This document shows, piece after piece, positions 63,381-64,000 of a stretch of DNA of 64,000 bases. The notes under the pieces are model-generated. The model was not told where the DNA came from and did no database searches. It worked only from the letters and a program-made list of their open reading frames with translations. Source of the DNA: CALMKX01 sp036274895 (GTDB lineage Bacteria > Acidobacteriota > Thermoanaerobaculia > Multivoradales > SZUA-115). Within the stretch, counting starts at the first letter, position 1, and every line of letters starts with the position of its first letter. The stretch covers positions 1 to 64,000 of the forward strand of contig DASUEU010000092.1 in NCBI GenBank assembly GCA_036274895.1, written 5' to 3'. A program made the position numbers and the translations under genes.

Positions 63381-64000
63381 CGCCCGCCTTCATCGCGGGA
63401 GTCATCCGAATCGAGCGGTGAGTCCGGCAGAGGTTGTACGCCGCGAAGTTGAGGGCCAGGGCGGCCCGCAGGTTCTCCCACTTCTTCGAGAAGGCGCAGG
63501 TGAGGCGGGTCATCCGCTTCATGCTGGTGCGGATGGTCAGGTTGTTCCGCTCGACGTGGGAGGTGCAGATCTTCTCCTCGTCGGGCGCGCCCGAGACGAC
63601 GGTCTTCTCGACGCCTATGAGCTGCGGCGGAGCGTACCGCCGCAGCTCGTCAGCTCCCGGAGAGCCGAACTCCTTGAGGATCGTCCCGTAGTCCACCCGG
63701 TTGCCGAAGTGGTACTCGAAGGCCGCCGGGAATCCCCCCCACGAATCACTCGATAGCTGAAACCGCTGCTCGGGGTCGATGGCCAGGGCCAGCTTCTCGG
63801 CGAAGAGGTCGGCGTGCTGGCTGGTGCGGCGGCCGAGGTGGTGGGCAAGCACCAGCTTGCTGTCAGCGTCCATGCCCACGAAGCAGTAGGCATCGCCGAG
63901 CTTAGGGTCCACGATGCCCTGCTTCGACTTGGTGCGCTCCTTCATGCCCACGTAGCTCCACAGCTCGTCGGCCTGGACGTTCTCGACCTGGACGGCGCAG
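63337..64000 (-). mobile_element. IS1-type DDE transposase, 5' end beyond the window
   Basis: At least 220 codons on the minus strand, open to the window edge. VQADELWSYVG, DAYCFVGMDADSKLVLAHH and SSDSWGGFPAAFEYHFG supply the expected acidic catalytic positions. The block CTSHVERNNLTIRTSMKRMT, then FSKKWENLRAALALNFAAYN and HRSIRMTPAMKAGV, is typical of the IS1-related transposases common in soil and aquatic bacteria. The stop is TAG at 63337. A 10-bp palindrome CGTCCGGACG (63313-63322) just past it may mark the element's end. The gene appears intact as far as visible. Confidence 0.85.

Overview
The window is high-GC bacterial chromosome with short intergenic gaps. The gene content suggests an Acidobacteriota-like organism, perhaps near Thermoanaerobaculia. 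It has three tandem Ser/Thr kinases with TPR tails behind an ECF sigma factor of the sigma-70_X6 type, a large orphan MacB-like permease typical of Acidobacteria, secreted beta-helix and beta-propeller proteins ending in a shared FADGFETG tag, and an IPTL-like C-terminal anchor. This is inference from gene families; there is no rRNA or tRNA here to settle it.

Layout. 1-4.8 kb: end of a PQQ-type sugar dehydrogenase, proS, a YhhN membrane protein, a secreted beta-helix protein and an SRPBCC protein. 4.8-8.9 kb: an accessory island of two tandem TIR-domain proteins and a four-helix membrane protein with an SRPBCC-like tail, lying among decayed gene fragments. 8.8-14.7 kb: a DUF1223 protein, a giant nine-repeat surface protein and a secreted hydrolase. 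14.9-21.6 kb: a complete hydrogenase maturation set, hypABCDE divergent from hypF plus a nickel permease. No hydrogenase structural gene is visible. 21.7-22.5 kb: a small two-gene cassette resembling a HicB/HicA-like toxin-antitoxin pair.

22.5-33.4 kb is the most unusual part. Ten minus-strand genes, nearly all overlapping by 4 bp, combine isoprenoid chemistry (polyprenyl synthase, UbiA prenyltransferase, UbiE-like methyltransferase, YceI lipid-binding protein, RND lipid-type exporter, NAPE-PLD-like hydrolase) with electron transport: a CcoN-like subunit in which I cannot find the copper-B ligands, and a single protein joining an MFS transporter, a CcoO-like cytochrome and a second cytochrome c domain. 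A two-component system (33.5-35.5 kb) is divergent from it, and an 11-bp direct repeat in the shared promoter region looks like its operator. I propose a coupled lipoquinone or isoprenoid synthesis, transport and redox module.

35.6-46.2 kb: a FadL-like porin, a kinase with extracytoplasmic N-terminus, an FG-GAP protein, a CorC/HlyC protein, a TPR-esterase and a divergent chromate resistance locus (chrA against two ChrB-like genes). 46.2-53.1 kb: the orphan permease, a DUF4214/beta-helix protein, a DUF2911/TPR protein, a zinc-ribbon protein and an unknown protein ending at a clear terminator. 53.4-62.5 kb: ECF sigma factor followed by three paralogous membrane Ser/Thr kinases. 62.7-64 kb: a low-GC membrane gene whose 3' end is overrun by an IS1-type transposase that runs off the window.

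Dispersed REP-like repeats occur at 30.2-30.5, 35.5, 43.4 and 61.8 kb. One cluster has altered the end of the CcoN-like gene.
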